Numbered from the stretch's first letter, positions 27,878 to 38,334 are shown. The stretch is DNA of 46,743 bases from Nitrosomonas eutropha (GCF_003201195.1 NZ_QICQ01000023.1:1-46743), one strand, 5' to 3'. Notes: generated by a model not told the origin, from the sequence alone. Made by a program: numbers and translations.

Positions 27878-29119
27878 ATGAATAAAAAACTGATGGCACT
27901 GGCAATCGCTGGCGTGATGGCAGTTCCGCTCACTGCCGCTGCCGATGGTACACATGTCACCATTTTCGGCCGCTTGCAGGCTGAGTATGCAACTATTGAT
28001 GTTGACGGATTCAATGCACAGACCGCTGTAGCGGATGATGCACTGCAATCCCGTTGGGGTCTGCAGATTGCTGAAGATCTGGGTATGGGGCTGCGTGCGC
28101 TGGGTCGTATCGAATATGCACTCAATCCGGGAGGAGATCTTCATAACACCGCACGTGAGCAATGGGTGGGATTAGGTGGTGATCAATGGGGTGAACTCAA
28201 ATTTGGTCGCGTTCAATCCGTGTTGCGTGATTTCGCCGGTGGCCTTACGGTTGATGCCTTTGCTGAAACCAGTCTGCACGCCAATGGTAGCGGTGGTTTG
28301 ATGGTTTCTTCCGCCAATGGTTATGGTTCTGGTGAGCACGGTTTCGTCAAAAGTGCAGTACGTTTTGATTCACCAGTAGTGGAAGGTTTCTCCGTAGCCG
28401 GTTTGTTGATGCCCGGTGATGCCGACAAAATTGACCCAACGGGTGCTAGTAATTTTATGGGACTTCCTGGCTCTGCCACTGCTATTGGCAGTGAGAATGC
28501 CGGTGGTGAAAACGGCGAATGGGATTTCCAGGCTGCCGCTAAATACAGCGGCCAGTTTGATATCGTGGGTGTCGATGTGTTTGGTGCCTATTCCCGGGAT
28601 AATGTCAGTAAATTCCAGAAATCATATGGTGTAAAAGATGAGCAAATCTGGCGTGGTGGTGCAATTTTCAGCGTGGCTGATTTCCGGTTGCGTGGCCAGT
28701 ATGAGCATGTAATTGATGCTAACCCATTTGGTGGGGCAGCTACTTGTACCCAGGCTGCAGCATTTGGAGATATTAACGCTCTAGGTAACAACGGTCGTGG
28801 CCAATGTAACTCCGCTATGAACCCGAATGGTAACGGTAGTCTGTGGATCGTTGGTGCAGATTACACTATTGGTAACACCATGCTGGTTGCACAAGGGGGT
28901 ATGGCTGTCGCCAAGAAAACTGGTGAGGCTACTGAGCCATTTGGAACCTATGCCAAGCGTAACGTTGAAAACATTACCGTCGGTGTGATTCATAACCTGA
29001 GCCGTCGCTCCAGCCTGTTTGGTGGTTATCAGCGCGTTTGGGTAAAAGATAGAAATCTTGCTCCTGGCGTAGATGCTGACCGTAACGTTTACACAGTCGG
29101 TGTTCGCCACGATTTCTAA
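27878..29119 (+). CDS. Gram-negative general porin
   Basis: The 413-residue precursor has a clear signal peptide (MNKKLMALAIAGVMAVPLTA, cleavage near AAADG). The mature part is the usual betaproteobacterial trimeric porin barrel. It starts THVTIFGRLQAEYATIDVDG, contains the family stretch EQWVGLGGDQWGELKFGRVQ and ends with a terminal aromatic (VYTVGVRHDF), the BAM recognition signal. It should form outer-membrane diffusion channels. An extracellular loop near residues 290-310 contains two cysteines (ATCTQ, GQCNS), which is uncommon. A terminator follows directly. Confidence 0.93.
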   Translation: MNKKLMALAIAGVMAVPLTAAADGTHVTIFGRLQAEYATIDVDGFNAQTAVADDALQSRWGLQIAEDLGMGLRALGRIEYALNPGGDLHNTAREQWVGLGGDQWGELKFGRVQSVLRDFAGGLTVDAFAETSLHANGSGGLMVSSANGYGSGEHGFVKSAVRFDSPVVEGFSVAGLLMPGDADKIDPTGASNFMGLPGSATAIGSENAGGENGEWDFQAAAKYSGQFDIVGVDVFGAYSRDNVSKFQKSYGVKDEQIWRGGAIFSVADFRLRGQYEHVIDANPFGGAATCTQAAAFGDINALGNNGRGQCNSAMNPNGNGSLWIVGADYTIGNTMLVAQGGMAVAKKTGEATEPFGTYAKRNVENITVGVIHNLSRRSSLFGGYQRVWVKDRNLAPGVDADRNVYTVGVRHDF

Positions 29120-29150
29120 TTATTAACAATTAGTTAATCACACTGTAGGA

Positions 29151-29175
29151 AAGGGCAGATTACTCTGCCCTTTTT
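29151..29175 (+). terminator. Rho-independent terminator of the porin gene
   Basis: AAGGGCAGA (29151-29159) pairs with TCTGCCCTT (29164-29172) around a 4-base loop and runs into TTTTT. It lies 31 bases past the porin stop and before the 3' end of rnpB on the other strand. Confidence 0.9.
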
Positions 29176-29215
29176 CTTTTTGAAGTTGCTTAAATCTGTT
29201 ATTGAAGTTGTTTAT

Positions 29216-29511
29216 GGGGGAAGCCGGTCGATAAGCCGGGTTCTGTCATGGACAGTCATTCCTCTAGGCATACCGTTACCCGTATGCTCAAGCGATCTAC
29301 CCACAGACTCGGCGAGCAGCGTCATCATCTGCCTATTTGATCTTGCTCCGGATGGAGGTTACCGCGTTTCACCGTAACTTAATACGCTCGTCTCTGTGGC
29401 CCTGTTCCTCACCTCACGGCGGCCGGCCGTTAACCGGCATCCTGCTCTGTGGAGCCCGGACTTTCCTCTCCCTGTTACCAGGCAGCGACTGTCTGACCGA
29501 CTTCCCGCACT
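29216..29511 (-). ncRNA. rnpB: RNase P RNA (bacterial type A)
   Basis: Read on the minus strand, the ~296 nt begin GCGGGAAGTCGGTCAGACAG. They contain the universally conserved GAGGAAAGTCCGGGCTCCAC and GTGAGGTGAGGAAC blocks, the AGAGGAATG segment and CAGAACCCGGCTTATC near the end. The 5' GGAAGTCGGTC pairs with the 3' GACCGGCTTCC to form P1. The RNA is the catalytic component that trims tRNA 5' ends. The boundaries are set by P1 and may be off by a few bases. Confidence 0.95.
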
Positions 29512-29591
29512 GATTCTAACAGAGGCACAAATTAAACACACAGATGATTGAATCTGTGTTCCAGGTTCAATGGCCAGGGATACCCTGCTGC

Positions 29592-30134
29592 TTAGGCAAG
29601 GGATAGAGACGTAGCGTTTTTCAGTAGTTCAAGGATACCTTGCAGTGCCGTGGCGACAGATTGTCGCCGGATGGCTTCGCGATCACCGCGGAACCGGCAG
29701 GTTTTGCTGTTTGCAGCGGTTGTAGATGAATTCTCCAGTATCCAGGCGAAACAAACGGTGCCGACCGGTTTTTCTGTGGAACCGCCGGTAGGGCCGGCGA
29801 TGCCGGTTACGGACACTGCAACCTGAGCCTGGCTCATCGTGAGCGCACCTTGCGCCATTTCCCGTGCGATTTGTTCGGAAACCGCACCAAACTGTGTCAG
29901 CGTTTGTGGTTGTACACGCAACAGCTGCTGCTTGGATAAATTGCTGTAGCTAATGAAACCGCAATCATACCAGGCGGAGCTGCCGGAAATGGCGGTGACG
30001 ATCTGCCCGATCCAGCCGCCGGTGCAGGATTCTGCTGAAACCAGCTTCAACCCGTTATTTTTGAGAGTTTGTCCGGTTTGGCGGGCGAATTCCAGCAGCG
30101 TTACGTCATCCGGAATGGTTGGGTAAGCGCTCAA
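29592..30134 (-). CDS. pncC: NMN amidohydrolase PncC (CinA C-terminal domain)
   Basis: This single-domain CinA_C protein should convert nicotinamide mononucleotide to nicotinic acid mononucleotide in pyridine nucleotide salvage. Signatures are LVSAESCTGGWIGQIVTAIS, VSEQIAREMAQGAL and VTGIAGPTGGSTEKPVGTV. The start is uncertain. A TTG at 30134 overlaps the pgpA stop and gives about 180 residues; a TTG at 30179 would give 195. It is the last gene of the leftward rib-thiL-pgpA operon. Confidence 0.88.
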   Translation of the reverse strand: MSAYPTIPDDVTLLEFARQTGQTLKNNGLKLVSAESCTGGWIGQIVTAISGSSAWYDCGFISYSNLSKQQLLRVQPQTLTQFGAVSEQIAREMAQGALTMSQAQVAVSVTGIAGPTGGSTEKPVGTVCFAWILENSSTTAANSKTCRFRGDREAIRRQSVATALQGILELLKNATSLSLA

Positions 30135-30673
30135 AAGTAGCTTTCGAACAGCACCATCGATTTCCAGCCTGCGAGGCAAAGCAGGGTATAAAACGCTGCC
30201 AGCAGGTCATCCAGCATGACGCCGAATCCACCTTTGAGTTTGCTGTCCAGATAGCCAATGGGGGCAGGTTTGACAATATCGAAGAACCGGAATAACAGGA
30301 AAGCGGCCAGCTGCCAGACCCAGTGGGTTGGTGTGAAAAACAGCACCAGCATGAAGGCGACGATTTCATCCCACACCATGCCGGAATGATCGGGTGAATT
30401 GAGTGCTCGTCCGGTGACTGCGCATGCCCAGATCCCCAGGATAAAAAAAACATCAAGGATCAGCAGCACTGAAACGGGTTCGAGGATCGAATCCAAAAGC
30501 TGGAAAAGAGGGATGGCGGCAAGTGTGCCAAAAGTGCCCGGAGCGAAGCGGATGAGACCGACACCAGCGCCCATTGCAATGAAATGCGCTAGCCGGACAT
30601 GCACAAAGGTAATATCTGGTTTTAGTGGCGTTTGACGTCGTGGTGAATAGTCATCGGGTAAGGAAGTGATCAT
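30131..30673 (-). CDS. pgpA: Phosphatidylglycerophosphatase A
   Basis: This 180-residue inner-membrane phosphatase makes phosphatidylglycerol from its phosphate. Family motifs are GLIRFAPGTFGTLAAIPLF near residue 40, MVWDEIVAFMLVLFF, FRFFDIVKPAPIGYLDSKLK and GGFGVMLDDLLAAFYTLL, with the acidic residues needed for Mg. Three or four hydrophobic segments are present. The start at 30673 overlaps thiL by 23 bases, a common thiL-pgpA arrangement. Confidence 0.95.
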   Translation of the reverse strand: MITSLPDDYSPRRQTPLKPDITFVHVRLAHFIAMGAGVGLIRFAPGTFGTLAAIPLFQLLDSILEPVSVLLILDVFFILGIWACAVTGRALNSPDHSGMVWDEIVAFMLVLFFTPTHWVWQLAAFLLFRFFDIVKPAPIGYLDSKLKGGFGVMLDDLLAAFYTLLCLAGWKSMVLFESYF

Positions 30674-31637
30674 AGCCTTTATTATTAAAAATTAGCGGGT
30701 TATCATTGGCATTTAGTACGGCCAATCCTTTTCCCGGCACGATTTTGCCGATGCGGGAGAGTTTCACGCCCGTTTGCTGCGCAAGTTGTGCAATGACATC
30801 ATGCCTGTTTTCTGGTGCGGTGAAACACAGTTCATAATCATCACCGCCTGATAATAAACAGTCAATGGCCAATTGCCGAGTGGCATTTTCCTGTTGCAGT
30901 TTGTTTTTTAATGCCGGAGAGCAGGGAATGCGGTCGAAATCAACTGTGGCGGCAACATCGGATCGTTCCAGAATATGGCCGAGATCAGCCAGCAGACCAT
31001 CGGAAATATCAATTGCACTATGCGCTACATTTACCAGCGCTTTTCCAAGAACAACACGCGGTGTGGGGGTATACAATGCGATTAGACAAGGAGTTGCCTC
31101 TTGCTCCGTCAGTGTTATACGCTGTTGCAGGAATTGCAGCGCCAGGGCAGCGTCTCCCAAAAAACCGGATACCCAGATATCATCTCCCGGCTTGGCGTCA
31201 CTTCGCCGGAGGGCTTTGCCCTGCTCGACTTCGCCAATGATCTGTACACCAATATTGAGTGGGCCGCTGGTGGTATCTCCGCCGATTAACTCGATCTGAT
31301 ACTGATCTGCCAGCGCGAAAAACCCACTGGAAAAAGCCTTGAGCCAGGCATCATCCTGTGCGAGTGTTTCAGTTAATGTCAGAGAAAGCGTTATCCAGCG
31401 CGGTGTAGCACCCATGGCAGCCATATCGGAAAGATTGACAGCAAGCACTTTGTGACCCAGTGTAGAAGGCTCAATATCGAGGAAAAAATGTCGTCCCGAG
31501 ACCAGCGTATCAACCGATACGGCCCAATCCATTCCTGGTGTGCAGGTAATTAATGCGGCATCATCTCCCGGCCCCAGCAGCGCGTTGCGTACGGGACGGG
31601 AAAAATAGCGATTAATGATGTCAAACTCGGAGTTCAT
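30651..31637 (-). CDS. thiL: Thiamine-monophosphate kinase
   Basis: This 328-residue PurM/AIR-synthase-fold enzyme phosphorylates thiamine monophosphate to the active diphosphate. The N-terminus EFDIINRYFSR leads into LGPGDDAALI, with the Mg-binding aspartates. SVDTLVSGRHFF, the AVNLSDMAAMGATPRWITLS block, IGGDTTSGP and DISDGLLADLGHILE follow in family order. The length is typical. It follows nusB by 274 bases, a gap in which I see no gene, TPP riboswitch or terminator. Confidence 0.95.
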   Translation of the reverse strand: MNSEFDIINRYFSRPVRNALLGPGDDAALITCTPGMDWAVSVDTLVSGRHFFLDIEPSTLGHKVLAVNLSDMAAMGATPRWITLSLTLTETLAQDDAWLKAFSSGFFALADQYQIELIGGDTTSGPLNIGVQIIGEVEQGKALRRSDAKPGDDIWVSGFLGDAALALQFLQQRITLTEQEATPCLIALYTPTPRVVLGKALVNVAHSAIDISDGLLADLGHILERSDVAATVDFDRIPCSPALKNKLQQENATRQLAIDCLLSGGDDYELCFTAPENRHDVIAQLAQQTGVKLSRIGKIVPGKGLAVLNANDNPLIFNNKGYDHFLTR

Positions 31638-31911
31638 AGCTACACCATTTATGAAAAGTTAGATAAATCGATAGCTATTATTGCGGACTGCAACCGTGAG
31701 TGTGATGTTGACGGATGGCGGGAAGCAACCCCCCAGCAGCAATGGTGCTAGAGAAACTAGATTACCACGCCACACTGGGTTGCGGCTCGCGAAGATAAGG
31801 AAAAGAAAACAGCGTTTGCAATGGCAAAATAAATCACCCCCTCTTTTCCTGTTGACTGTTTTGGTTAAACAATTTTTTAGAGAGGTGTTGCTATCGACGT
31901 AATGACCGGAT

Positions 31912-32415
31912 CTAGTGTGGATCCTTATTCCGGACGGGGCTGGATTGAAGTTCAACAGCCCGCAACTGGGCGGCCAGTTTGTCCAGTACACCGTTGACGT
32001 ATTTGTGCCCGTCTGTCCCGCCATAACTCTTGGCCAGTTCTATCGCTTCATTGATGATAGCCCGACAGGGTATTTCAGGATGATGCACCATTTCATAGGT
32101 ACCAATTAGGAGAATCGAACATTCCACCGGACTTAGTTCTGCCAGCTGCCGATCAAGATAAGCTTGGATTTGTGCTTCCAGATCACGGGAATGTTCCAAT
32201 ACACCCTGCAGCAAATCGGAAAAGTAGGAACCATCCGCTTTGCTGTAAAAATTGACCTGTTGCAGTTGCAGGTCAATTTCCTGAGCATTTCCCCCGGCAA
32301 GACGCCATTGGTAAATTCCCTGCAAGGCCAGTTCACGTGACAGACGCCGGCGATTTTTATAGCCTTTGTGTCCTTGTGCTGGTTTGGATGGTGGAGCAGT
32401 GTCTGTTGGTATCAT
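31912..32415 (-). CDS. nusB: Transcription antitermination factor NusB
   Basis: The product is 167 residues, all-helical, and binds boxA RNA with S10 (NusE) in rRNA antitermination. The [19 protein letters not shown] helix and the conserved C-terminal [20 protein letters not shown] block with LDKLA identify it. It has about 20 extra N-terminal residues compared with E. coli (139 residues). The start overlaps the ribH stop (ATGA at 32415-32412), the classic ribH-nusB pairing. Confidence 0.95.
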
Positions 32416-32909
32416 GAAGAGGTGGTGGATTGATCCATTTCGCCAAGCGTTAATGCCAGATTGGCCATTTCTACCGCGACACGCGCGGTTTCAGCCCCTT
32501 TTTCGGTCATACGGGCAGTGGCTTGATCTTCGTTATCCGTTGTAAGAATGCCATTTGCAATGGGGATGTCGTATTCCAGTCCGACTGCTATCAGCCCGCG
32601 TGCCGATTCATTGGCCACTACGTCAAAATGATAGGTTTCACCATGAATAACTGCACCTAAAGCAATCAGGGCATCGTACCGGTCAGATATGGCGAGTTTT
32701 TGTAGCGCAAGCGGAATCTCCAGCGCACCGGGTACAGTTACCAGAACGATATCTGCTTCCTGCACGCCCAGTTTGGCAAGTTCCGTTGTGCAGGCGCCAA
32801 GCAACCCTTCACTCGTATCAATATTGAAACGGCTCATGACAATACCGATGCACAGCCCGTTTCCATTGAGGTCTGAATCTATTTCGAGAATATTGTCATA
32901 GTAGGACAT
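32412..32909 (-). CDS. ribH: 6,7-dimethyl-8-ribityllumazine synthase
   Basis: The product is 165 residues. It condenses the pyrimidinedione from GTP breakdown with dihydroxybutanone phosphate, the penultimate step of riboflavin synthesis. Motifs are [54 protein letters not shown] and [15 protein letters not shown], with the catalytic histidine in [15 protein letters not shown] lies before ATG 32909. A MITE-like element separates it from ribBA upstream. Confidence 0.96.
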
Positions 32910-32986
32910 AAAAGACGTACCTCTCTGCTCTTTGTTTTAAAGTTGGTTGATTGGCCTTGTGGCCGGAAATTGATAGCAAAAGTGTC

Positions 32987-33126
32987 TTAGAACCTGTTCA
33001 ATAGCTCACGGAAGGGCGCATTACGGCGTTGAAATTGAACTCAAAATGCTCACATATTTCAAGTATGCTCCGCTTTCTCGTTCAATTTTGCCTTGCCTTG
33101 CATCCCTTGATCGAGACTTTGAACAG
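32987..33126. mobile_element. MITE-like element with IS5-type ends, between ribBA and ribH
   Basis: The left end TTAGAACCTGTTCAA (32987-33001) is identical over 15 bases to the end of the IS5-type element at the left window edge. The right end AGACTTTGAACAG (33114-33126) is identical over 13 bases in the opposite orientation. The ~140 bp between carry no credible gene. They contain an imperfect hairpin around GCTCACATATTTCAAGTATGCTC. The right end lies four bases from the ribBA stop codon. It is probably a non-autonomous derivative mobilised by the IS5-type transposase. A target duplication could not be read clearly. Confidence 0.7.
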
Positions 33127-33130
33127 ATTT

Positions 33131-34240
33131 TTACACGCGATCGCGATCTTCCGGTTCCAGATACCCGGTAACTTCCAGACCAAAGCCGGTCATACTAGGC
33201 ATTCTGCGAGGGGTTGCCAGCAGGCGCATTTTACTGACTCCTAGATCTTTAAGAATCTGCGCACCGATACCATGATGGCGCAGATCCGATACGGGTTTAT
33301 CCGCTGGATGCGGTGTGGTTTGCAGAATCCGCTCAGTTAACACGCTGGCATCATTTTTGCGCTGTAGCAGCACGACTACGCCCTTTCCGGCATGTGTGAT
33401 GGCTGCCATTGCATCATGAATACTCCAGGAGTGAGTGTAATCATCAATTTCCAGCAGATCAATCACCGTCAGCGGTTCGTGCACTCGTACCAGTATTTCC
33501 TCACCGGTATTCCATGTCCCTTTTACCAGCGCGAGATGAGTGACGCCGGCAATCTTATCATGGTAGGCAATCAGTCTGAATTCTCCGTGAGCAGTTTGTA
33601 AGGGACGTTCAGTCGTTCGTGTGACCAGGCTTTCTGTGAGACGGCGATAATGAATGAGATCAGCAATTGTCCCGATCTTGAGATGGTGCTCATCGGAGAA
33701 TTCGATTAGATCTGGCAGCCTTGCCATTTCACCGTTTTCTTTCAGAATCTCGCAAATCACTGCGGCCTCGGTTAAACCCGCCAGCCGCGCCAGATCACAG
33801 CCAGCTTCGGTATGGCCGGCGCGTGCCAGCACCCCACCCTTCTGCGCTTTGAGCGGAAAAATATGGCCGGGTTGAACCAGATCTTCCGGTTTAGCATCCG
33901 CTTGGACGGCTGTTTGAACAGTACGGGCGCGATCGGCAGCGGAAATTCCGGTTGTTACACCGCTGGCTGCTTCAATGGAGGCAGTGAAATTGGTGCCCAA
34001 TGGCGAATGATTGTCGGCAACCATCATGGGCAGCTTAAGCTGACGGCAACGCTCTTCTGTCAATGTCAGGCAGATCAATCCCCTGCCGTATCTGGCCATG
34101 AAATTGATTGCTTCGGGCGTAATAAAATCAGCCGCCAGTACCAGATCGCCCTCATTCTCACGATTTTCCTCGTCAATGAGGATAACCATCTTTCCATTTT
34201 TGAAGTCTGCCAGAACTTCTTCAATCGATGAGATTGTCAT
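33131..34240 (-). CDS. ribBA: 3,4-dihydroxy-2-butanone-4-phosphate synthase with a degenerate GTP cyclohydrolase II domain
   Basis: The product is 369 residues. The N-terminal RibB domain (1-200) has [32 protein letters not shown] and the [15 protein letters not shown] block. It should convert ribulose 5-phosphate to the four-carbon riboflavin precursor. Residues 205-365 align with GTP cyclohydrolase II. The zinc-binding cysteine motif is missing, because the segment after [20 protein letters not shown] lacks the usual Cys residues. GTP hydrolysis is therefore unlikely, and another RibA should exist in the genome. It overlaps ribE by ATGA. Confidence 0.93.
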   Translation of the reverse strand: MTISSIEEVLADFKNGKMVILIDEENRENEGDLVLAADFITPEAINFMARYGRGLICLTLTEERCRQLKLPMMVADNHSPLGTNFTASIEAASGVTTGISAADRARTVQTAVQADAKPEDLVQPGHIFPLKAQKGGVLARAGHTEAGCDLARLAGLTEAAVICEILKENGEMARLPDLIEFSDEHHLKIGTIADLIHYRRLTESLVTRTTERPLQTAHGEFRLIAYHDKIAGVTHLALVKGTWNTGEEILVRVHEPLTVIDLLEIDDYTHSWSIHDAMAAITHAGKGVVVLLQRKNDASVLTERILQTTPHPADKPVSDLRHHGIGAQILKDLGVSKMRLLATPRRMPSMTGFGLEVTGYLEPEDRDRV

Positions 34241-34842
34241 GATTGCTTGCCTTGTGCCTGATCGAGTAAACGTGCCACGTATTTCGCTATCATATCTGTT
34301 TCGAGATTCACTTTTTTGCCGGGCTCAAACTGTTTGAAAGTTGTATTGGCTAATGTATGGGGAATAAGGTTGATTTCAACCCGTTCAGATGCCACCTGAT
34401 TCACCGTAAGACTGACGCCATCGATCGTAATTGACCCCTTGGGGATAATATATTTAAACAATTGTGGCGGCGGCTGGATTGCCAGCAGGCAGCGATCACC
34501 TGCTTGTGTGAATTGTACAACTTCACCGACTCCTTCCACATGCCCGCTGACCAGGTGACCATCGAGCCGATCAGAAAATCGTAACGCTTTTTCCAGGTTG
34601 ACCGGATTGCCGGGAATATCCAGACCATGTGTACAACTCAATGTTTCACCGGATACATCGACGGTGAAGCACCCTTCCTCAAATGCAGTGAGTGTCAGAC
34701 AGGCACCATTGACGGCAATACTATCCCCAATGGCGACATCTGTGAGATCCAGCTTGCCGGGATCAATATGGATACGAACAGCGTCTTCTTTGGGATAGAC
34801 GTGCCTGATACGGCCAACTGCTTTGATGATTCCAGTAAACAT
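34237..34842 (-). CDS. ribE: Riboflavin synthase, alpha chain
   Basis: The product is 201 residues from ATG 34842 ([20 protein letters not shown]), after AAAGG. It has two lumazine-binding barrel repeats: the first ends [20 protein letters not shown] and the second contains [13 protein letters not shown]. It dismutates two lumazines into riboflavin. It is the first gene of the leftward rib operon. No FMN riboswitch fits in the short gap to typA. Confidence 0.95.
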   Translation of the reverse strand: MFTGIIKAVGRIRHVYPKEDAVRIHIDPGKLDLTDVAIGDSIAVNGACLTLTAFEEGCFTVDVSGETLSCTHGLDIPGNPVNLEKALRFSDRLDGHLVSGHVEGVGEVVQFTQAGDRCLLAIQPPPQLFKYIIPKGSITIDGVSLTVNQVASERVEINLIPHTLANTTFKQFEPGKKVNLETDMIAKYVARLLDQAQGKQS

Positions 34843-34974
34843 GCCTTTTCCCGAGTTTTGAAACAAATTCCATTGTAAATAGATAATACCCCGGTCAGTC
34901 TGATAGTTCGAACACTGTTATAATCAACAGTTTATCCGGGATTGCCCGGGCCGATTTCCGAGGAACTTTCAATT

Positions 34975-36789
34975 ATGACACGCCTGCTCCGTAATATCGC
35001 CATTATCGCCCATGTGGACCATGGCAAGACCACGATGGTGGATAAGCTGCTGCATCAGGCCGGCACCTTTGCTGCTCACCAGACCATTGCTGAACGGGTG
35101 ATGGATTCTGATGATATTGAGCGCGAACGCGGAATCACGATTTTTTCCAAAAATTGTGCAATCGATTATGCCGGCGTACATATCAATATTGTGGATACCC
35201 CGGGCCACGCCGATTTTGGCGGAGAAGTCGAGCGTGTGCTGTCAATGGTGGATGGTGTGTTGTTGCTGGTGGATGCGGTTGAGGGCCCTATGCCGCAAAC
35301 CCGTTTCGTCACTCGCAAGGCGCTGGCAGCCGGTTTGTGCCCGATTGTGGTGATTAACAAGATAGACCGTCCCGGTGCCCGGCCGGATTGGGTGGTGAAC
35401 CAGACATTCGATTTGTTCGATAAATTGAATGCTACCGAAGAACAACTGGATTTCCCGGTGATCTACGCTTCCGGACTCAACGGTTATGCCACATCGGATC
35501 CCAAACAGCCTGGCAGCGATATGCGTCCGCTGTTTGATCTGATACTCAAGCATGTACCCGCACCGACAGGAGATCCTGATCAGCCGCTGCAACTGCAAAT
35601 CAGTGCGCTTGATTATTCCAGTTTTGTTGGGCGTCTTGGTATTGGCAGAATCAGCCGGGGTCGTCTGAAATCGGGGCAGGAAGTGATGGTAATGACGGGT
35701 GGACAAACACCGAAAAAAGCGCGTGTCAACCAGATATCTGCTTTTAGCGGACTGGATCGGGTTCAGTTGAGTGAAGCAGCTGCGGGCGAAATTGTGTTGA
35801 TCAGCGGGATTGATGAGCTCAGTATTGGCACGACGCTGGCGGATACTGATCGCCCGGAAGCTTTGCCGATGCCAAAGGTTGATGAACCAACGCTTTCAAT
35901 GAATTTTCAGGTCAATACTTCACCTTTTGCCGGCAAGGAGGGTAAATTTATTACCAGCCGCCAGTTGCGCGAGCGCCTTGAAAAAGAATTGCTGACCAAT
36001 GTTGCATTGAAGCTGGAAGAAACCGGCGAAACCGATTCATTTCTTGTTTCTGGGCGTGGTGAGCTGCATTTGACAATTCTGCTTGAAAACATGCGTCGGG
36101 AAGGTTATGAGCTGGCGGTGTCTCGCCCCAAGGTGGTTATCCGGGAAATTGATGGCGTTAAGTGCGAACCGTTCGAGATATTGACGATTGATATTGATGA
36201 AACCCACCAGGGAGCGGTGATGGAGACATTGGGAACACGCCGTGGTGATCTGCTGGATATGATAAGTGACGGGCGTGGCCGGGTCAGGCTGGATTATCGT
36301 ATTCCTGCACGCGGCCTGATTGGATTCCAATCCGAATTTATGACACTGACGCGCGGCACTGGCATCATAAGCCATATCTTCGATGAATATGCACCGATGC
36401 GGCCGGATATTGCTTCACGTAAAAATGGTGTGCTGATCTCGGCAGAATATGGTGAGGTAGTGGCTTACGCGCTCTGGAAGCTACAGGAGCGTGGCCGCAT
36501 GTTTGTCAGCCCCGGTGAGCCGGTTTATGAAGGGATGGTGATTGGCATACATACCCGTGAGAATGATCTCGTCGTTAACCCGATCAAAGGTAAACAACTG
36601 ACTAATATCCGGGCATCCGGCCATGATGAGGCGGTTGTGCTGACACCCCCGATTCAGTTGACATTGGAATCAGCAGTTGAATTCATTACGGATGATGAGT
36701 TGGTTGAAATTACTCCAAAAAGTATCCGTATCCGTAAACGTTTCCTGCTGGAACACGAGCGTAAACGGGCGGGCCGCTCCGTTGCCTGA
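34975..36789 (+). CDS. typA: Ribosome-binding GTPase TypA/BipA
   Basis: This 604-residue translational GTPase aids 50S assembly and stress adaptation. ATG 34975 follows GAGGAAC. G motifs are AHVDHGKTT (G1), RGITIFSKN (G2), [20 protein letters not shown] (G3) and [16 protein letters not shown] (G4). EF-Tu-like domain 2, EF-G-like domains III and V, and the BipA-specific C-terminal domain ([19 protein letters not shown], then [20 protein letters not shown]) follow. A basic tail closes the protein. It is divergent from ribE. Confidence 0.97.
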   Translation: MTRLLRNIAIIAHVDHGKTTMVDKLLHQAGTFAAHQTIAERVMDSDDIERERGITIFSKNCAIDYAGVHINIVDTPGHADFGGEVERVLSMVDGVLLLVDAVEGPMPQTRFVTRKALAAGLCPIVVINKIDRPGARPDWVVNQTFDLFDKLNATEEQLDFPVIYASGLNGYATSDPKQPGSDMRPLFDLILKHVPAPTGDPDQPLQLQISALDYSSFVGRLGIGRISRGRLKSGQEVMVMTGGQTPKKARVNQISAFSGLDRVQLSEAAAGEIVLISGIDELSIGTTLADTDRPEALPMPKVDEPTLSMNFQVNTSPFAGKEGKFITSRQLRERLEKELLTNVALKLEETGETDSFLVSGRGELHLTILLENMRREGYELAVSRPKVVIREIDGVKCEPFEILTIDIDETHQGAVMETLGTRRGDLLDMISDGRGRVRLDYRIPARGLIGFQSEFMTLTRGTGIISHIFDEYAPMRPDIASRKNGVLISAEYGEVVAYALWKLQERGRMFVSPGEPVYEGMVIGIHTRENDLVVNPIKGKQLTNIRASGHDEAVVLTPPIQLTLESAVEFITDDELVEITPKSIRIRKRFLLEHERKRAGRSVA

Positions 36790-37439
36790 TGTTTCCTGGC
36801 AGCAGATATAAAAAATTGGTTCTATGGTATATCGCTGACCCCATGTGCTCATGGTGCTGGGGGTTTGCGCCGGTTATCGAGCAAATTAGGCAGGAATATT
36901 CGGCATCCTTGACGATAGAGTTGATGCCCGGAGGGCTGCGGCCAGGAACGAATATGCCGCTTTTACCAGAAAAAAAAGCACAAATTCTGCAGCATTGGCA
37001 TACGGTGCATACCAAGACTGGCCAACCTTTTACCTTTGAAAATGCCCTGCCGGAGGGATTCATTTACGATACTGAACCTGCCTGTCGGAGCGTTGTCAGT
37101 ATGTCATTGATCGAATCGGAAAAAATATTTCCCCTTTTTGCTGCGATACAGCACGCTTTTTATGTCGAACAAAAAGACGTGACGCAATTTTCCGTCCTGG
37201 CAAAACTTGCTGCTGATCTGGATATATCGGCATTGCAGTTTGCTTCGGTGTTTCAATCGGAAGAGGCGAAACAACAAACTTTGGCTGGTTTCCATCGTGC
37301 TGCACAATGGGGTATAAGCGGGTTTCCGGCACTTGTGGCCGAAAGCGGAACAGATCGCCATTTGATCACCACAGGTTATCGTCCGATTGAATCACTGCGC
37401 CGATTGCTGGATACCTGGTTGCAGCAGCATGAGGTTTGA
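36789..37439 (+). CDS. DsbA-fold oxidoreductase (FrnE-like)
   Basis: The product is 216 residues. The thioredoxin-like active site is DPMCSWCWGF (Cys20 and Cys23), as in the FrnE/2-hydroxychromene isomerase branch of the DsbA family. GISGFPALV carries the cis-proline. No signal peptide is present, so it probably works in the cytoplasm in thiol redox chemistry. Its ATG shares one base with the typA stop (TGATG), so the two genes are coupled. The substrate is unknown. Confidence 0.85.
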   Translation: MFPGSRYKKLVLWYIADPMCSWCWGFAPVIEQIRQEYSASLTIELMPGGLRPGTNMPLLPEKKAQILQHWHTVHTKTGQPFTFENALPEGFIYDTEPACRSVVSMSLIESEKIFPLFAAIQHAFYVEQKDVTQFSVLAKLAADLDISALQFASVFQSEEAKQQTLAGFHRAAQWGISGFPALVAESGTDRHLITTGYRPIESLRRLLDTWLQQHEV

Positions 37440-37473
37440 TTAAGCTCGTGAGCTGAATCTTTGACTGGCTTTT

Positions 37474-38289
37474 TTATTTTTGGCACTGCGCACAGAAAAA
37501 GCTGGATCGTTGTCCCTGGCGAGTTTTACTCACAAGTGCGCCACATTTCCGGCATGGCTGCCCTGTTCGCCCGTACACCCAATATTGTTGCTGAAAGCAA
37601 CCTGGGCTACCATCGCAATCAGTAAAATCGCGCAAACTGCTCCCGCCTGCTTCAATTGCACGCTGCAAGGTCATCTTGACAGCATCAACCAATCTCGCAC
37701 AAAGCGCCGTACTCAGACTGCCTGCGGCAATCAGGGGAGAAATACCGGCATGAAACAAGGCTTCATTAGCATAAATGTTACCTATGCCGACCACGATATG
37801 CTGATTCATGAGTGCTTCTTTGATGCTGATACTGCGTCTTTGTATTTTTTCATGCAGAAACAATCCATTAAAAGCATCACTCAGGGGTTCAGGGCCCAAC
37901 TTTTGCAATAATGGATGTTGGCGAACATCCCCATCCCACCACAATATTACGCCAAACCGCCGAGGATCACGAAAACGCAGCATTTTTTCATTATCCAGCC
38001 ACAGTTCAAAATGATCATGCAGTAATGACGGCGTGGATACAGGTAGTACGCGCAAACTGCCCGACATGCCCAGATGTATGATAAGTGTGCCTTTGCTGCA
38101 AGCAAACAGAAGATATTTTGCTCGTCTGGTAATGGTGTTAATTCTTTGACCGGGGAGCAGTGTGATCAATTCAGGCGATACCGGCCAGCGTAAAGCGTAA
38201 TTTCGTATTTTTACCTGTGTAATGTATCTGCCGGCCAGGTGGGCGTCTATTCCACGCCGGGTGACTTCGACTTCAGGCAGTTCCGGCAT
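37474..38289 (-). CDS. mutM: Formamidopyrimidine-DNA glycosylase
   Basis: This 271-residue base-excision repair enzyme removes 8-oxoguanine. The N-terminus [20 protein letters not shown] has the catalytic Pro1 (after Met removal) and Glu2. The conserved lysine is in RAKYLLF. The H2TH region contains [20 protein letters not shown]. The C-terminal zinc finger is [20 protein letters not shown] then CAQC. The length is normal. It is convergent with the DsbA-like gene. Confidence 0.97.
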   Translation of the reverse strand: MPELPEVEVTRRGIDAHLAGRYITQVKIRNYALRWPVSPELITLLPGQRINTITRRAKYLLFACSKGTLIIHLGMSGSLRVLPVSTPSLLHDHFELWLDNEKMLRFRDPRRFGVILWWDGDVRQHPLLQKLGPEPLSDAFNGLFLHEKIQRRSISIKEALMNQHIVVGIGNIYANEALFHAGISPLIAAGSLSTALCARLVDAVKMTLQRAIEAGGSSLRDFTDCDGSPGCFQQQYWVYGRTGQPCRKCGALVSKTRQGQRSSFFCAQCQK

Positions 38290-38334
38290 GATCTGACAAA
38301 AATTTGTAGCAAACAGCAGAAACTGGATTACACG

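Noticed and set aside
31638..31911. Possible TPP or FMN riboswitch near thiL or ribE
   Set aside because: The gap before thiL lacks the conserved TPP-box sequences on the minus strand, and the ribE-typA gap is too short for an FMN aptamer.
31659..32024. 121-codon minus-strand frame between thiL and nusB
   Set aside because: It overlaps the conserved 3' end of nusB in another frame and has no recognisable protein features.
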